From positions 73,862,563 to 73,926,562 of the forward strand of contig NC_044564.1 of NCBI RefSeq assembly GCF_007565055.1: a DNA stretch of 64,000 nt. Direction: 5' to 3'. This document shows, piece by piece, positions 21,447 to 31,440 of the stretch. How positions within the stretch are numbered: the first letter of the stretch is position 1; every line of letters starts with the position of its first letter. Origin of the DNA: Rhinopithecus roxellana. Taxonomy: Eukaryota; Chordata; Mammalia; Primates; Cercopithecidae. The position numbers were made by a program, and so were the translations under genes. The notes beneath the pieces were generated by a model. That model did no database searches. It was not told where the DNA came from and saw only the letters and a program-made list of their open reading frames with translations.

Positions 21447-22531
21447 CCTTTCTGCCCATGGACGCGGCGGAAGAAGCATCATTAAAGTCTCTCTTCTCCC
21501 TGCCGTTATGTCTAAGTCAGAGTCTCCTAAAGAGCCAGAACAGCTGAGAAAGCTCTTCATTGGAGGGTTGAGCTTTGGAACACCTGATGAGAGCCTGAGG
21601 CGCCATTTTGAGCAATGGAGAATGCTCATGGACTGTATGGTAATGAGAGATCCAAACACCAAGCATTCCAGGGGCTTTGGGTTTGTCACATATGCCACTG
21701 TGGAGGAGGTGGATGCAGCCATGAATGCAAGGCCACACAAGGTGGATGGAAGAGGTGTGGAACCAAAGAGATATCTCAAGAGAAGATTCTCAAAGACCAG
21801 GTGCCCACTCAACTGTGAAAAAGATATTTGTTGGTGGCATTAAAGAAGACACTGAAGAACATCACCTAAGAGATTATTTTGGACAGTGTGGAAAACTTGA
21901 AGTGATTGAAATCATGACTAACCGAGGCAGTGGCAAGAAAAAGGGCTTTGCCTTTGTCACCTTTGACGACCATGACTCCGTAGATAAGACTTTCATTCAG
22001 AAATACCATACTGTGAATGGCCACAACTGTGAAGCTAGGAAAGCCCTGTCAAAGCAAGAGATGGCTAGTGCTCCATCCAGCCAAAGAGGTCGAAGTGGTT
22101 CTGGAAACTTTGGTGGTGGTCGTGGAGGTGGTTTCAGTGGGAATGACAACTTCAGCCGTGGAGGAAACTTCAGTGGTCGTGGTGGCTTTGGTGGCAGCCA
22201 TGGTGGTGGTGGATATGGTGGCAGTGGGGATGGCTATAATGGATTTGGTAATGATGGAAGCAATTTTGGAAGTGGTGGAAGCTACAGTGATTTTGGCAGT
22301 TACAACAATCAGTCTTCAAATTTTGGACCCACGAAGGCAGGAAATTTTGGAGGCAGAAGCTCTGGCCCCTATGGCGGTAGAGGCCAATACTTTGCAAAAC
22401 CACGAAACCAAGGTGGCTATGGCAGTTCCAGCAGCAGCAGTAGCTATGGTAGTGGCAGAAGATTTTAATTAGGAAACAAAGCTTAGTAGGAGAGGGGAGC
22501 CAGAGAAGCAACAGGGAAGCTATAGGTTACT
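21445..22531 (+). pseudogene. HNRNPA1P: HNRNPA1 processed pseudogene
   Basis: Intronless copy of hnRNP A1 mRNA (short A1-A form), the nuclear RNA-binding protein of splicing and mRNA export. It includes part of the 5' UTR, a start codon at 21508 and a stop at 22466-22468. RRM1 keeps RNP2 LFIGGL and RNP1 RGFGFVTY. After codon 88 (about 21770) two bases are missing and the frame shifts. RRM2 then reads on with KIFVGGI and KGFAFVTF, the RGG/Gly-rich tail, and the nuclear-import segment ending in PRNQGGY and SYGSGRRF. Several substitutions are scattered through RRM1. The 3' UTR match stops at about 22531 with no poly-A. There is no promoter evidence, so it is most likely non-functional. Confidence 0.95.
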
Positions 22532-23335
22532 ATTTGTTTGTTTTTCCCAAGTCATAAACAGTGAATCAAGCAAATGAAACATAATCAAGCTTAGATAGTA
22601 TCTTCCACAAATTTCCTTGGTCTTAAGTAAGACTCACAGTAAACTGGTGGTCAACCTATTCAATGGGCTTTAACAAGTAGTAGCCACATCCAGTCAACAG
22701 TGCAGGCAATCAGGGCCCCTGGACCACAGCGTATCATGGGAATTACCCCAGGGACCTATGCTCTGGGATTTGTCCTTGCTGGCAGCTATAGATGCCATCA
22801 GAAACTCATTTACACACTCTTATAACCAAGATAAGGGCAGTGGTTAGTCTCTTGTCATTACATGTTAGCTTTCTTTCCCTTTTCTAGGCTTTTTCAGATG
22901 CCCCTTTTACGTTATTACTTTTAGTGTGAAAATAATGAGTGGGAAATGGGTAGGTCATACAGAGCAATAATTTCATTCCTGGGCCCCTGTCTTGCCACTC
23001 CCTAAGTAAAGTTTTGTGCCTGGCATTCCTCTGGCTTAATAACCTCTGGCAAACCCTTGGGTAATTTACTAGAGGAGTAGCAAAACCCATGGGTAATGGA
23101 GGAGTAGCAGCAATATTATGATTAGCTAACAAATTCCCAAAGTACATAGAATTTTTTTTCTTGAATTAACCACTATAGCTGAGGAATATAGATTAGTGAC
23201 AAAATTGTGCACTCAACAAACTCTATTGAAAGTATTTCAGTAACTCTATTAAAAGTATTCAGGAGGAAAGAACTCCTAGGAAAATGATTCATTGAGAGAT
23301 ATATGATTGTATAAGTACTGAGAAACAGTCTTTCT
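22532..23335. other. Unique DNA with a short tandem duplication
   Basis: No repeat family recognised. It begins where the hnRNP A1 3' UTR homology ends. Contains an imperfect two-copy repeat at 23051-23112 (AAACCCTTGGGTAATTTACT and AAACCCATGGGTAATGGAGG, each followed by GGAGTAGCA). Confidence 0.5.
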
Positions 23336-23690
23336 TTTTTGCTTTTTATTTGTTTATTTAGTAGATGTTATAGTTATACATAATTATGGGATATAATTTG
23401 ATGTTTTGATACATTTTTATGTTATATAATAATCCAATTAAGGTATTTAGTGTATTCATCACTTCATGCATTTATTATTCCTGTTTGATGAGAACATTCA
23501 AAAGCCTCTCTTCTAGCTCTTTCGTAATATCAATACCTTATTGTTAATCACAGTCACTCTACTATGCAATAGAATGCTAGAATTTATTCCTCCTATTGAA
23601 TTGTAACTTTGTACCTCTTGATCAACCTCTCCCCATCTTCTTCCCCTTCCTTCTTCCTCCCCCAGTCTCTGGTAACCACTTTTCTATTCT
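23336..23690 (-). repeat. L1 3' end (L1M/L1PB type), reverse
   Basis: GTTTTGATACATTTTTATGT, GAGAACATTCAAAAGCCTCT, ACCTTATTGTTAATCACAGT and TTCCTCCTATTGAATTGTAA match the reverse L1 3' UTR in order, followed by CCAGTCTCTGGTAACCACTT. Interrupted at its end by a truncated Alu. Confidence 0.85.
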
Positions 23691-23803
23691 TTTTTTTCTT
23701 TTTTTGTGGAATCTCACTCTGCCGCCCAGACTGGAGTGCAGTGCACAATCTTGTCTCACTGCCACCTCCGCCTCCCAGGTTCAAGTGATTCTTTCTATTC
23801 TTT
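23681..23803 (-). repeat. 5'-truncated Alu with target duplication
   Basis: Only the last 100 bp of an Alu are present: T-rich tail, GGAATCTCACTCTGCCGCCC, then CACCTCCGCCTCCCAGGTTC. TTTCTATTCTTT flanks it at 23681-23692 and 23792-23803. The target lies at the edge of an L1 fragment. Confidence 0.9.
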
Positions 23804-24089
23804 GGGAAATTGCATTATCTAAGACTCAGGTGCCTCAGATTTAATGGTGGTAAATCTCACTCATTTTATGAAAACCAAATGAATACTATCCTAACAATGG
23901 GTAGAAAGCAAGATCAGCTCAACTTCATGAAAATATGACTATAAAACCATTCATTATTGCCAAGGGTTGGAGTGGAGTTGAGAGAAAGATGCATTATTTT
24001 AAATTGTGTTTTAGGTGACAGAACAGGAGTCAGTAATGTTCCAGTTTGGAGGAATTAGAGTTAATTGGTTAATTGATGGATTTGATTCA
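23804..24089. other. Unique DNA, nothing recognised
   Basis: No repeat or gene signature. Confidence 0.4.
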
Positions 24090-24430
24090 GTCAAATTTAT
24101 TGAATGACTGCTGTTTCAGACACTGTATTTGGTTTTGGGAAAACACAGATAAATTAGGCATAGTTTTTTCCCTTCAAATGTCAGTAGTCCTTGGAGAAGA
24201 CATGTAAACAAATGAATATAATATGATACATAGTCCAGTCAAGGCAGGTAGGAAGGTCTAAGTACAATTGAGTGGTCAATTTCACTTCAGGGAAGGGCAA
24301 TGATCAGAGAAGATTTCCCAGGGAAAGTGATGCTTGGGCAAGTAAGCATTTTACAGAGAGACAAGGAAGGATAGGGCATCCTGGACAGAGGAAGGACTGT
24401 GTACAAAGGCCAAATGACATGTGACAACAC
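24090..24430 (-). repeat. L2 LINE fragment, reverse
   Basis: TTATTGAATGACTGCTGTTT at the left, then GACATGTAAACAAATGAATA, and GGACAGAGGAAGGACTGTGT with ACAAAGGCCAAATGACATG. These are reverse L2 landmarks in order. Confidence 0.7.
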
Positions 24431-24916
24431 TGTACATGAAGGAAACTACCATCAGGCAGAGCTGAAGTGGTGGCACATGGTGAAGTGCTAGTTACTGGTC
24501 CCAGCCATGGCAGCAGTGTAACAAATGCCTGCCTCTGGTGCACGGCGAAATATTAAGATTCCTCAAAACAGTTCATATATTTTATAAACTAAGATAGACA
24601 TTAACAGAAACTCATAGAATCAATAAATGCAAATGTAAGTGACATAAGAGGCATTTTGTTCAGCATAGTTATTTGATTTTGCAAAGGATTTGAATTTGGG
24701 AAGATGTAGGCCTAGAGTAGCTGTCAGTTATCTTGTGATCCATGGGCCTTGAAAGCAAGGTAGAGGGACACAGCAGACAGATGGGGGAAGATTAGATCCT
24801 GGTGATGTGAGTCAAGCCACCGGATGAAACCACATCTGAAACGTCTATTTCTGTACTCTTCAGTTGACTAGGACCCAGGTCTAATGACTCAAAGGCCAAG
24901 CTTAGAAATATCTAGC
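24431..24916. other. Unique DNA, nothing recognised
   Basis: No repeat or gene signature. Confidence 0.4.
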
Positions 24917-24997
24917 TTTTTTTTTTTTTTTTTTTTCCGGAGTCTTCCTCTGTTACCCAGGCTGGAGTGCAGTGGTGCAATCTTGGCTCACTGCAAA
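24917..24997 (-). repeat. Short 5'-truncated Alu fragment
   Basis: A 20-bp T run, then GGAGTCTTCCTCTGTTACCC and the right-arm segment to GGCTCACTGCAA, where Alu homology stops. No clear target duplication found by eye. Confidence 0.88.
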
Positions 24998-25104
24998 TTT
25001 TCAAAGCATCTACATATGAGGCCTAAGTATACAAGTACCTAGAAATCTATTTTGCAGCAACTATATATTTGAGAGTGTGATTGAGTTTAGTTTAAATATG
25101 ACAT

Positions 25105-25300
25105 TTTTTAAGTGGTAGTGCTGTCAAAAGAGCATTGCACTGAATCAAGAATCTGGCATTCTGTGTTCATAGCTCACTTTTGCCACTAATTATTTTTGTG
25201 ACCTTGGGTATTTCTTTCTGGGACTCTGTTTATAGGCTATGAGTATCTCTAAATCTTCTTTATCTTCTATGATTCTAAATAGAAGTACACTCAATTTTCA
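25105..25300 (+). repeat. MIR SINE, forward
   Basis: AAGAGCATTGCACTGAATCA, TTTGCCACTAATTATTTTTG and TGACCTTGGGTATTTCTTTC follow the MIR 5'-to-core order. The 3' half is weak. Confidence 0.7.
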
Positions 25301-25374
25301 AGTATCCATTATGGATTTTATATACTGCTATGTATCCTGACAAAATCTTCCTTTTGAATTATTTTTTATATTAA

Positions 25375-25442
25375 TGAGTTCAACTTCACGAATATTTACT
25401 GAACACCAATTATGAGCTAGGTGATGTAAAAGTGAATAGTTA
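25375..25442 (-). repeat. L2/MIR end fragment, reverse
   Basis: ATATTTACTGAACACCAATT then ATGAGCTAGGTGATGTAAAA resembles the reverse L2 end TTATTGAGCACCTACTATG... Confidence 0.5.
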
Positions 25443-26201
25443 TTTCTAGTCAGTATTGCTTACTTACTTTTGTATTTCACAGTAGCAGTTTGATATTCTT
25501 TGTAGTTCCAAAGCATTAGACAATGCTTTTTAATCTAGGACATGTGGAATCTTCAAATAAGAGCAGAATTGCAAAGAGTGTTAGACTGTCACTTTGCATC
25601 AGTCTGAGAGGCAATACCATAAGTGTTCAGCAGTCAGAGGGAGGGACAGAGGAAAGTCCTGAGCAGTACAGGTGGATTAAGAACTAAAAATGCCTCAAAA
25701 GCACATTCATGCCTACATATCACTGGGTTTGGATCATAGGCCTTGAGAAGATCTGTACCATCACTGTGGGTAACTTGGGCCCATTTACAGTACTTGCCTC
25801 TGAGGGAAATAAAAATTTGCTAACAGTTTTCTCTAAATGACATTATTATAAGCACTTAATTGCTTGATAGGTTTTTTAGATAATTTTTATAATGAAGCAA
25901 TTAATTTGATTCACCAAAACAAGTTTCTAGTTTATGTAAAGACCAGATCTGGCCTATTTTTTAGCTTGTCTACTTTTGAGTAGTTCCATTGCTTGAAAAT
26001 GACCCTGAAGCTTTTCAATCTCACTTGAAGAGTCCAGGGGAGGGGCAGAGACATTAGTTATGCAGTTTACTAGAGCCAGGTTCCGTTTCATCTCTAATAA
26101 TTTTTGCCTGTGTGAGCCTGCACATTAAGCTATCTAAGGGTTAGTTAGTTTTGTCATAAATCAAAGGGGAATAGTGATATCTCCCTTCAAGGGTTGCACA
26201 A
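25443..26201. other. Unique DNA, nothing recognised
   Basis: No repeat or gene signature. Confidence 0.4.
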
Positions 26202-26207
26202 CATGGT

Positions 26208-26253
<46 letters not shown>

Positions 26254-26544
26254 AGACGTTGTCTCGCTCTGCCACCCAGGCTGGAGTGCAATGGCCGGAT
26301 CTCAGCTCACTGCAAGGCCCGCCTCCTGGGTTTACGCCATTCTCCTGCCTCAGCCTCCCAAGTAGCTGGGACTACAGGCGCCCGCCACCTCGCCCGGCTA
26401 GTTTTTGTATTTTTTTAGTAGAGAAGGGGTTTCACCGTGTTAGCCAGGATGGTCTCGATCTCCTGACCTCGTGATCCACCAGTCTCGGCCTCCCAAAGTG
26501 CTGGGATTACAGGCTTGAGCCACCGCGCCCGGCCCATGGTGGTT
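26202..26544 (-). mobile_element. Young AluY (Old World monkey AluYR-like), reverse
   Basis: Forty-two or more T at the head, full right and left arms, and an end reading TACAGGCTTGAGCCACCGCG then CCCGGCC. CTTGAGCC and GGGTTTACGCCATTCTCC are the AluYR-type variants. CATGGTGGTT flanks it exactly at 26202-26211 and 26535-26544. The long uninterrupted tail and intact duplication indicate a recent insertion, possibly polymorphic. Confidence 0.95.
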
Positions 26545-26754
26545 ATTTATAGCACAGCCAGAATAAATGTCATTAGATAATATAGTCTCAGTCAGGTTTT
26601 CCTTGGACCATGTTTTAGTGACATATTAGACTCCAGAGAAGAAAATGCCAGGAGCACAAGACAGCCTAACTTCTGAGTTGATGTGCAGTGTGAAGATGCT
26701 CCACAGGTTTCGAATTTCAGTTGACTAGAAGAGTAAGTGGTAGAATTTGTCCCT

Positions 26755-26900
26755 GGTTGACCACTATCTTTACTTTGTGTCTTTGGGGAAATATTTAAGC
26801 TCTCCAGACTTCTATTTCTTCATGGTTAAATCGGGAATAATATTCCTATTTCATAGAAATTGAAAGGAGATAAATATGAAAGTGTTTCTGAGAGTAGAAA
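26755..26900 (+). repeat. MIR SINE, 3' half
   Basis: CTTTGGGGAAATATTTAAGC, CCAGACTTCTATTTCTTCAT and AATAATATTCCTATTTCATA match MIR core and 3' blocks in order. Confidence 0.75.
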
Positions 26901-27776
26901 TCGTGAGTGTGAAAGTTCATGCTATTATGGCACAATTGATATTGAAAGTTGATATTACAGACCATTCCTTTTTTGCACAGTGAAAATTGTTTTATAACCA
27001 TATTGGCCCCTATCACATATTAAAATATTATTTTCTCTTATTAATTTCTGTGAGAATAATACTGTCTTCATACTTTTATAAAGGGACCTAGAAAACCAAT
27101 ATTTGTCTAATGATTCAGGCTAAAGAGTAAAAAGGAACAGGTATACTCTTGAAAATAGATGGCTATTGTCAATATTTTTCCTACCAAAAAAAAATTCCTT
27201 CTCTGTAAAGAGCTGTTACTGTTTAGAGCAATATTTTCACAATTCAGAAAGATTATCTGGCCATAACTGACCCCTGCAAAATATTTTAAAAGCACTGTGC
27301 ATTTAGGCTGGGAAGTATGCAAAATTAGCAAAAATCCCCTAGCATTTTCACACCAAGCCATGTGTATTTAATATATACCACCTCAAAGAGGAACATTACC
27401 ACCCTAGCACTATGAGTGAGGTGAGACAGAGAGATTTCTAAGAATATATGGGTGTAATTTTCTGTTAACTGAGAATGACTGACAGTTCGTGGAAATCTGC
27501 CTCCAAAAAACCTGTTTTGCAGCACCCTTAGTTTTATTTGATATGAAGAAACTGCCTGTTGTTTTGACCCATTTAGCTACTAGGAACTCTATTTACTACC
27601 CTGTCTAACTCCCTATGGATAAAATTAGGCAGTATCTGTTTATTTTAGTTTACATTTATTTTTAAAATCAGTGTTCCTTTGACTGATCTTACTATATGAA
27701 ATAAGATATATTGAAATAAGATCATGTAAATAAAAATACAATGCAGTCTAGATCTAAAGTCACTGTACATACCTAG
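26901..27776. other. Unique AT-rich DNA
   Basis: No repeat family recognised. A GAAATAAGATATATT/GAAATAAGATCATG doublet lies near 27698. Confidence 0.4.
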
Positions 27777-27780
27777 ATAA

Positions 27781-28251
27781 TTTTTTTTTTTTTTTTGAGA
27801 CAGGATCTTGCTCTGTCTCCCAGGCTGGAGAGCAGTGTTGTGATCAGAGCTTACTGCAGCCTTTGCCTCCTGGACTCAGGTGATCCTCCCATCTCAGCCT
27901 CCCTAGTAGTTGGGACTACAGGTGTGTGCCACCACAGCTGGATAACTTTTGCATTTTTTTTTTTTTTTTTGAAACAGAGTCTCACTCTGTTGCCCAGGCT
28001 GAAGTGCAGTGGCCAGATCTCAGCTCACTGCAAGCTCCGCCTCCTGGGTTTACGCCATTCTCCTGCCTCAGCCTCCGGAGTAGCTGGGACTACAGGCGCC
28101 CGCCACCTCGCCTGGCTAGTTTCTTGTATTTTTGTAGAGATGGGGTTCTGCCATGTTGCCCAGGCTGGTCTTGAACTCCTAGGCTCAAGTGATCTGCTCA
28201 CCTTGGCCTCCCAAATGAGAGGCATTACAGGTGTGAACCACTGTGCTTGGC
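27781..28251 (-). mobile_element. Mosaic trimeric Alu: AluJ carrying an AluYR-like monomer
   Basis: The order is T run, J-type right arm, GATAACTTTTGCA, a second T run (27957-27970), a Y-type right arm with monkey variants (CAGATCTCAGCTCACTGCAA, GGGTTTACGCCATTCTCC, GCCACCTCGCCTGGCTAG) up to about 28124, then a J-type left arm ending GTGCTTGGC. ACCTAGATAATTT and ACCTAGAGGATTT flank the whole. A truncated young Alu inserted at the linker of an old Alu, or a gene-conversion or recombination event between Alus, would give this. Confidence 0.88.
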
Positions 28252-30128
28252 ACCTAGAGGATTTCAATAAAATTTGAGGTCCTATGATTTTTAAGATCAC
28301 ATTTCCAAAGGAAGGAGTTTTGCTTCATTTCAAATGCATGGACAATGAGCAACTATATTGTTTTGGTAAAACTAGTAGTCCCAAATAAGAAAGAGGGCCT
28401 ACTAGTCCCTAGTAGTCTAGTCCCTTGACTAGAAGAAAAAGTCAAGCCCAATTTATTTTATCTGCAGGTCTTGGTTTAAGGGGGATTATAAAACTATCAC
28501 CACATAAAGTCTTGATGAAGAGGACTTAGGGGGATGTATGTAGGGAGTACTTCAGAGATGCATCTGGTCACTCTCGAATACATAACACATTTATGTAAAT
28601 ATATATATAAGTAAACTTCAGATTTCATGTATTTGTTTCCTTTTGTTTCCCTGTTGAAAATCTTTATCCAAGCTGTCAATCACAGCACACTGCTCATGTA
28701 GAAGCCACTGCTGAGAGCTGGAAGCTGAGAGCAAAGTGGGCTGGGGAGTGACTTTCTTGGGAATATTCTGCTTTTCTTGCACTTTACTAGGTTCATGTTC
28801 TTCCCCACCCACTACCTCTCCTGGGCACTGATTCCAGGCAAGTGAGATGCATATCTGTGGACTATGGTTAAGTGAAAGCCTTGTCCTGGAAAGCTCTGGT
28901 TTCTCTTATGCCAGACAGACCAGCTTGCCATGAAGACTTTCATAGGCTCTGATCCACACTTCAGACTTCAACTGATCTGCTACTGACATTCTAGACTATT
29001 GCTTCTCCAGGTAAAGAATGAGGATACCATTGGTGGTGGAAGAGAGAATTTTAGGTGGTACATAGACAAATGTTTTTATTGTGATTGTTATGTATTTTTA
29101 ATTCATGTGAGAAAAATGTTTTCCATTCATGGTAGCAATATACAATTTCTTCTTTAAATACATTTATTTAAAAAATGTGAGTTGATTTAAAGAAAAATAT
29201 TAATAAGACTTCTGGAGAAACTCAGGCATGACAAAAAACATGAAGGTGACATGTGAGTAGTTGAGGTTTAGAAAGCACTGCAATGTTATAGACTCTAGGC
29301 TACCTCCCTCCCTATCCCCAGGTCAGTTAACTAGTTGAATTCTCTCAAGTCAGGATGTCTTTGCCTGTTGGCCTTTACCTTAAGAATGTCAGGCAATGAT
29401 GAGGAATTACACGTCAGGAGATTGTAGGAGACCTTCAACTTAAAAAGTGGTGATGAATATGAAAGAAGGAGTCATAGTATATGACCAAAGTAGAGAGGAC
29501 TTTGAGACTCAGCGGTTGGGATGTAGGAGGGTTTCCTGTAAAAAGAAATTCTTAGCTGGGCTTCAAAGGATGAACAGGAATTATCCTGTGGAGAAAAGGA
29601 GGAGAATGACATATGCCAAGTTTGTTTCTTAAAATCACAACCCCCAAATTGTGAGCTCTGGGTCTTCATTTGGTGGGGATTGGAAGCACCAGGCTATCTG
29701 TGACTTCTTTCCTGACACGGGCTTTCAAGTGCATGTAACTTGACATTTACGATTTCCTCTGCAAAAGAAGAAAGGAACAGGGTGATGGTGCCTCTATCAT
29801 CAGTTGCACTTATGGGTGCAACAGCAAAGGAGGTGGGACACCTAAAAGACAACCATTCACGTGAAATTGAGCAGGGATGAGAAGAAATTCCCCTTTGTAT
29901 TTCATACATCCCAGAAATGAACCACTTTAGTCTCTGGGACTGTTAAAGCAGAGAAACTATACATTTCTAAGAATGGGGGCTCTGCTCAAATCTTTGTACT
30001 ACAGTACAAAGAAGGGTGAGGGCAGGAAGCAGTGGTGATCTTGCTCTTTTTGGAAGAGTTTGTGTCTGTCCTTTTAAAGTCAGGTATGATTGACAGGAAA
30101 GTAAAGTACTGGCATCCTCAGATTGGAG
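28252..30128. other. About 1.9 kb of mainly unique DNA
   Basis: No confident repeat or exon. A patch at 28370-28435 repeats ACTAGTNGTCC-like words several times. Confidence 0.4.
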
Positions 30129-30432
30129 TTTTTTTTTTTTTTTTTTTTTTTTTTAATGGAGTCTTGCTCTTGTCATCCAGGCTGGAGTGCAATGGCACGA
30201 TTTCAGCTCACTGCAACCTCCGCCTCTTGGGTTCAAGCAATTCTGTCTCAACCTCCCCAGTAGCTAGATTACAGGTGCCCGCCACCACACCCATCTTAAA
30301 TTTTGTATTTTTAGTAGAGACAGGGTTTCACCATGTTGGCCAGGCTGACCTCAAACTCCTGACCTCAGGTGATCCACCCACCTCGGCCTCCCAAAGTGCT
30401 GGGATTACAGGTGTTAGCCACCACACCCAGCC
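30129..30432 (-). repeat. AluS-like, reverse
   Basis: A 26-bp T run, TGGAGTCTTGCTCTTGTCAT, both arms, end CACACCCAGCC. A few small deletions in the right arm (TTCTGTCTCAACCTCCCC). Confidence 0.93.
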
Positions 30433-30572
30433 TGAGCTTAACATAAGCAAAGAAGTAAAAATAATATAATCTCTCAAAATAGCAAAGAACAGGGTTGTCT
30501 AATCAAAATATATAACTACATATTTTTAATGGCCACATTACAAAAGTAAAGAGAAACAGGTGAAATTAATTT

Positions 30573-31310
30573 AACTTTAAAAAATATATTTTAAGGTATA
30601 CAACATGATGCTATGAGTAAAATGGTTATTACAGTGAAACAAATTAACATCTCCATCATCTCACATAGTTACCGGCTTCCCTTCCCACTCCCAACCCCTC
30701 ATTGCAAGAGCAGCTATAATGTACTCATTTAGCAAAAATCCTGAATACAATACACCGTTTTTATTATTTTTTTAATTTTTTTTTTGAGACAAGGTCTCAC
30801 TCTGTCACCCAGGCTGGAGTGCAGTGGCGCAATCTTGGCTCACTGCAACCTCCACCTCCCATGCTCAAGCGATCCTCTCTCCTGAGCCTTGCAAGTAGCT
30901 GGGACTACAGGCACGGGCCACTACATTTGGCTAATTTTTGTAGAGACAGGGTTTCACCATGTTGCTCAGGCTGGTCTCTAACTCCTTGGGCTTAAGTGAT
31001 CTGCCCACCTCGGCCTCCCAAAGTGCTGGGATTACAGGCGTAAGCCGTCATGCCTGGCCTACAATGCACTAATATTAACTGTAGTTGGCAGTTTGGGCAT
31101 TAGATCTCCAGACTTGTTCATCCTACATATTTGCTACTTTGTATCCCTTGAGGTACATCTCCCCATTTCCTCCACCCACCCTACCTCTGGTAATCACTAT
31201 TTTATTCTCTATTTCTGTGTATTTGACTTTTAAAAAAATTCCATATATATGTAAAATAATGCAATAGTTTTCTTTTTGTGTCTGGCATATTTTACTGAAT
31301 ATAATTTAAT
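30573..31310 (-). repeat. L1 3' end, reverse, split by AluS
   Basis: TAAGGTATACAACATGATGC, ATTAACATCTCCATCATCTC and ACATAGTTACCGGCTTCC lie left of the Alu. GGCATTAGATCTCCAGACTT, ATCTCCCCATTTCCTCCACC and TTGTGTCTGGCATATTTTAC lie right of it. All are reverse L1 landmarks in order. Confidence 0.85.
30758..31059 (-). repeat. AluS-like inside the L1, reverse
   Basis: T-rich head, GAGACAAGGTCTCACTCTGT, both arms, end GTCATGCCTGGCC. TACAATACACCG on the left and TACAATGCACTA on the right form a decayed target duplication. Confidence 0.93.
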
Positions 31311-31440
31311 ATACTTCATTTAGCTCAATATATTTAAAGTATTTTAACATATAATGAATGTAAAAATATTGAAATATTTTGCACTTTTTTCATGTAAGTA
31401 TTTAAAATTTGGGGTATATGTTACAGTACATGCCATTTAG

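Larger units (their letters stand above)
30484..31440. repeat. Old DNA-transposon-like repeat split by an L1
   Basis: Left piece (to about 30572) has AGGGTTGTCTAATCAAAATA and TGGCCACATTACAAAAGTAA, then AGAGAAACAGGTGAAATTAA. Right piece (from about 31310) has AGCTCAATATATTTAAAGTA, then GAAATATTTTGCACTTTTTT. These words occur in this order in a common MER-type repeat whose ends read CCACATGTGGCTAGTGGC. The name is not resolved by eye; the right end may run to about 31670. Confidence 0.45.

Noticed and set aside
21508..22468. HNRNPA1 as a functional gene
   Set aside because: Intronless, frameshifted between the RRMs, no promoter and truncated 3' UTR.
22017..22511. Valine- or histidine-rich frames on both strands over the retrocopy
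   Set aside because: Shadows of the Gly-rich coding repeat of hnRNP A1 in other frames.
27795..28277. A 160-codon open frame
   Set aside because: Entirely the antisense of a mosaic Alu.
30032..30469. A 145-codon open frame
   Set aside because: Mostly reverse Alu sequence, including a phenylalanine run from the T tract.
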